Part shown: positions 62,041 to 64,000 of the stretch, piece after piece
Position numbering within the stretch: the stretch's first letter is position 1
How the letters are laid out: the number at the start of each line of letters is the position of its first letter
NCBI RefSeq assembly: GCF_016724845.1
Contig: NZ_CP068082.1
Coordinates: 4,340,001-4,404,000, forward strand
Direction of reading: 5' to 3'
Source: Sphingobacterium spiritivorum
GTDB lineage: Bacteria; Bacteroidota; Bacteroidia; Sphingobacteriales; Sphingobacteriaceae
Length of the DNA stretch: 64,000 nt
Made by a program: the position numbers and the translations under genes
Notes under the pieces: generated by a model
Told to the model about the DNA's origin: nothing
Seen by the model: the letters and a program-made list of their open reading frames with translations, nothing else
The model's database searches: none

Positions 62041-63153
62041 TCATTCACTTAGATACTTAACAATCAGCTTTGCTGTTTTTTCAGAAGCACCGGGAGTGCC
62101 TAACTTAGAGGCTAATACCTCATAATTCTCCATTACACTGGCTCTGTGTTCTTTATCATTGATCAGTAAAGCCAGTTCATTGGCAATTTCAAAATCTGTA
62201 CAGTCTTCCTGAATAAGTTCTATTACGGACAGATAATCATTGATAAGATTTACAAGGGAAATGAATTTCACTTTAATGACCAACCGGGCAATTTTCACAC
62301 TTAAAGCATTGGCTTTGTATACGACAACCTGAGGTACTTTAAGAATTCCGGTTTCCAATGTTGCCGTTCCGCTTGTTACTACAGCAGCTTCCGAATTGCG
62401 CAGAAGATCATAAGTCTGATCAAAAACGATTTTTATAGGAAGGTCTTGAGTATATTGTTCGTAATAGGCTTTGTCGAAATTTGGCGCACCAGCTATTACA
62501 AACTGATGTGCCGGAAAAAGAAAATACAACCTTACCATTTCCGGTAATATGCGTTCTATCTCCATTTTACGACTTCCGGGAAGCAAAGCGATGATATTAC
62601 GTTCATTAAGATCGTTGTCTTTTTTGAAATCCGGATTAAAGCGATACTTGTCTATTGCATCTAAAAGAGGATTTCCAACGTAATCCACTTTCATGTTGAA
62701 TTTTTTATAAAAGTCAACTTCGAAAGGAAGGATGCAAAACATATGATCTACTACACGACGAATCTTATACACTCTTTTCTGATTCCAGGCCCATATCTTG
62801 GGTGAAATGTAATAGCATACTTTGATGCCATGTTTTTTTGCAAATTCCGCTATTTTGAGATTAAACCCAGGGAAATCAATAAGAATAACAGTATCAGGAC
62901 GATAAGCCAAAAGATCTTTTTTTACTGCTTTCAGGTTTCTTGAAATCGTGCTCAGATTTTTGATAACCTCTACAAATCCCATGAATGCCATTTCAGAAGT
63001 GTGAATCAGAGCCGATTGACCTGTAGCAGTCTGCATCTGATTTCCGCCGACTATCCGGAATTCAGCCTGGCTATCCTCTTTTTTCAGTGATTCAATCAAA
63101 CTTGCACCGTGTAAATCTCCTGAAGTCTCTCCGGCAATAAGGTAGTATCTCAT
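62041..63153 (-). CDS. lpxB: Lipid-A-disaccharide synthase
   Basis: GT19 glycosyltransferase of 370 residues that joins UDP-2,3-diacylglucosamine and lipid X to form the lipid A disaccharide at the inner face of the inner membrane. Seen: the N-terminal YLIAGETSGDLHGASLIESL, GFVEVIKNL, IDFPGFNLKIAEFAKKHGIK, YYISPKIWAWNQKRVYKI and LPGSRKMEIERILPEM, and the C-terminal SGTATLETGILKVPQVVVYK. The promoter at 63181-63214 and its isolated position suggest a monocistronic gene. It confirms a Gram-negative, lipid-A-producing host. Confidence 0.97.
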   Translation of the reverse strand: MRYYLIAGETSGDLHGASLIESLKKEDSQAEFRIVGGNQMQTATGQSALIHTSEMAFMGFVEVIKNLSTISRNLKAVKKDLLAYRPDTVILIDFPGFNLKIAEFAKKHGIKVCYYISPKIWAWNQKRVYKIRRVVDHMFCILPFEVDFYKKFNMKVDYVGNPLLDAIDKYRFNPDFKKDNDLNERNIIALLPGSRKMEIERILPEMVRLYFLFPAHQFVIAGAPNFDKAYYEQYTQDLPIKIVFDQTYDLLRNSEAAVVTSGTATLETGILKVPQVVVYKANALSVKIARLVIKVKFISLVNLINDYLSVIELIQEDCTDFEIANELALLINDKEHRASVMENYEVLASKLGTPGASEKTAKLIVKYLSE

Positions 63154-63180
63154 GTAAAACTCGCTTTCCTGATTTGATTT

Positions 63181-63214
63181 TAAAGATAAGTATTAATACT
63201 CTTATGATGCAAAA
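63181..63214 (-). promoter_or_regulatory. Promoter of lpxB
   Basis: On the minus strand TTTTG (63214-63210), 21-base spacer, TATCTTTA (63188-63181), one base off the TAnnTTTG consensus. It gives a leader of about 20-25 bases before the ATG at 63153. Confidence 0.5.
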
Positions 63215-63258
63215 CTGATGAGATTTGCATATGTTTTTTTATATTTTACTGTAAAATA

Positions 63259-63285
63259 GTAAAGGCTGCCAGAAGCAGCCTTTAC
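63259..63285 (-). terminator. Hairpin terminator after the porin gene
   Basis: Perfect 11-bp stem GTAAAGGCTGC (63259-63269) / GCAGCCTTTAC (63275-63285), loop CAGAA. Reading leftward it follows the porin stop by about 25 bases and is trailed by TATTTTAC, a modest U-tract. Confidence 0.7.
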
Positions 63286-63309
63286 GAATTAGTGTTATAT
63301 ATTGTCGAA

Positions 63310-64000
63310 TTAGATTCCTAATTCGACCTGAAAAGTAAATCCCCATTTATTATCATCCATCTTATTGTTATAATAACCATCTTTGACCAGATAGTTACCA
63401 TTCAATTGAAACTTCAGACGGTGTGCCTTCATGTACTTCGTAAGTCCGGCTTCCAGAATTTCTGTACGTTCCTCTTTGGGACGAATATCTTTATGCGGAT
63501 CTACAAAAGTATATCTTCCTGCCAGTTCATATCCTTTGCTGAATAAATAGCTGATCTGCTGATTTATACCATATCCTTTATAAACATATACTTCTTTTCC
63601 TTCCAGGTCCTGATTAAAAGGATTATCCACATTCCGTTTCATATATTCCACCTGATAGGCAAATCCGTTGTACTTAAATATCGCATCAGCAAATAATGTA
63701 CTCAGATCCTTTGCGTCCTTTACAAATGCTCCGGTCTGTCCGCTTAGACGGGTCGTCTTGTTGTTAAAACTATAACCGCCACCGATAGACAATTTAGGAG
63801 TCTCTTCTCTTTCCAGATCACCTTCGGAATAATCACCTGAATTTGTAAACTGACCAAATGGGAGGAATTCTAAACGTCCTGTATAGGCTAAGCCATTGTC
63901 TGTGGTATTTACAGCTCTTCCTTCTCCGGTAGATATCTCCGCTTTCAGGTTGAAAGGCATATCTCCGATCTTTTTGGAAAGATTAGCAGATATACCAAAA
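63310..64000 (-). CDS. Porin, phosphate-selective O/P type (partial, cut by window end)
   Basis: C-terminal 230 residues of an outer-membrane beta-barrel. The reading frame stays open to the window edge (upstream of Met at 63960 it continues ...SANLSKKIGD), so the true start is outside. Alternating strands rich in aromatic residues and glycines are separated by charged loops (YAYQVEYM-like FAYQVEYMKRN, YELAGRYTFVDPHKDI, GLTKYMKAHRLKFQLNGNY). The protein ends in a typical barrel strand, WGFTFQVELGI. This fits the OprP/OprO porin family common in Bacteroidota. Actual selectivity is unknown. Confidence 0.82.
   Translation of the reverse strand, partial: FGISANLSKKIGDMPFNLKAEISTGEGRAVNTTDNGLAYTGRLEFLPFGQFTNSGDYSEGDLEREETPKLSIGGGYSFNNKTTRLSGQTGAFVKDAKDLSTLFADAIFKYNGFAYQVEYMKRNVDNPFNQDLEGKEVYVYKGYGINQQISYLFSKGYELAGRYTFVDPHKDIRPKEERTEILEAGLTKYMKAHRLKFQLNGNYLVKDGYYNNKMDDNKWGFTFQVELGI

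Overview
The window looks like a chromosomal segment of a Bacteroidota bacterium of the Sphingobacteriaceae, most likely Sphingobacterium or a close relative. This is inferred from a SusC/SusD pair, families typical of the phylum (DUF3822, DUF3810, YceH, MacB-type permeases of about 800 residues, an NtrC-type regulator with a GAFTDA loop), AT-rich spacers with few Shine-Dalgarno sequences, and repeated use of the Bacteroidota promoter element TAnnTTTG. No phage, insertion sequence, CRISPR array, rRNA or tRNA was seen. It reads as stable chromosome with ordinary gene order.

Layout. 0.2-4.2 kb: leuS and a secreted serine protease. 4.2-5.5 kb: a long AT-rich gap. 5.5-12 kb: SusC/SusD uptake pair and a PBP4-type peptidase. 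12-16 kb: MFS exporter, orphan LutA-like protein, Tat-exported TIM-barrel protein, exported protein of unknown function. 16-21 kb: three tandem POT peptide transporters, each closed by a terminator. 21-29 kb: housekeeping block (polyprenyl-phosphate mannosyltransferase, ruvB, RecD-like helicase, DUF3822, rsmD, coaD, DEAD-box helicase). 29.3-37.9 kb: a tripartite ABC efflux system (TolC, MacB-type permease, ATPase, HlyD) divergent from an NtrC-type regulator and histidine kinase. 38-43 kb: Crp-like regulator, SRPBCC protein, IscA/cysteine desulfurase pair, MscS channel, a 48-residue conserved protein and a FAD oxidoreductase. 43-49 kb: a complete glycerol-3-phosphate cluster (glycerophosphodiesterase, GlpF, GlpK, GlpD, divergent GlpR). 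49-54 kb: Gfo/Idh/MocA oxidoreductase with a HEAT plus double DUF1080 protein. 53.8-54.2 kb: three tandem 140-bp palindromic repeats. 54-59 kb: YCF48-like protein, YceH, HDAC-like deacetylase, nucleoid-associated protein, DUF3810. 59-61.3 kb: an ECF sigma factor with small membrane proteins and Hsp20, probably a stress module. 61-64 kb: exported protein, lpxB and a porin cut by the window end.

The most unusual signal is a pair of apparent small-RNA genes at 29265-29331 (+) and 59160-59232 (-). They share about 31 nearly identical bases, then a terminator hairpin with a different stem sequence but the same fold and the same UCCCCG loop. Each has a Bacteroidota -7 box, and both sit in the same arrangement, convergent to one gene and divergent from another. 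They look like two members of one sRNA family with a C-rich seed loop. Other points of interest are tandem 16-bp dyads between the efflux operon and its two-component system, tandem CAAACGAAA sites at glpD/glpR, the 140-bp repeats, and several promoters so close to start codons that leaderless mRNAs are expected.
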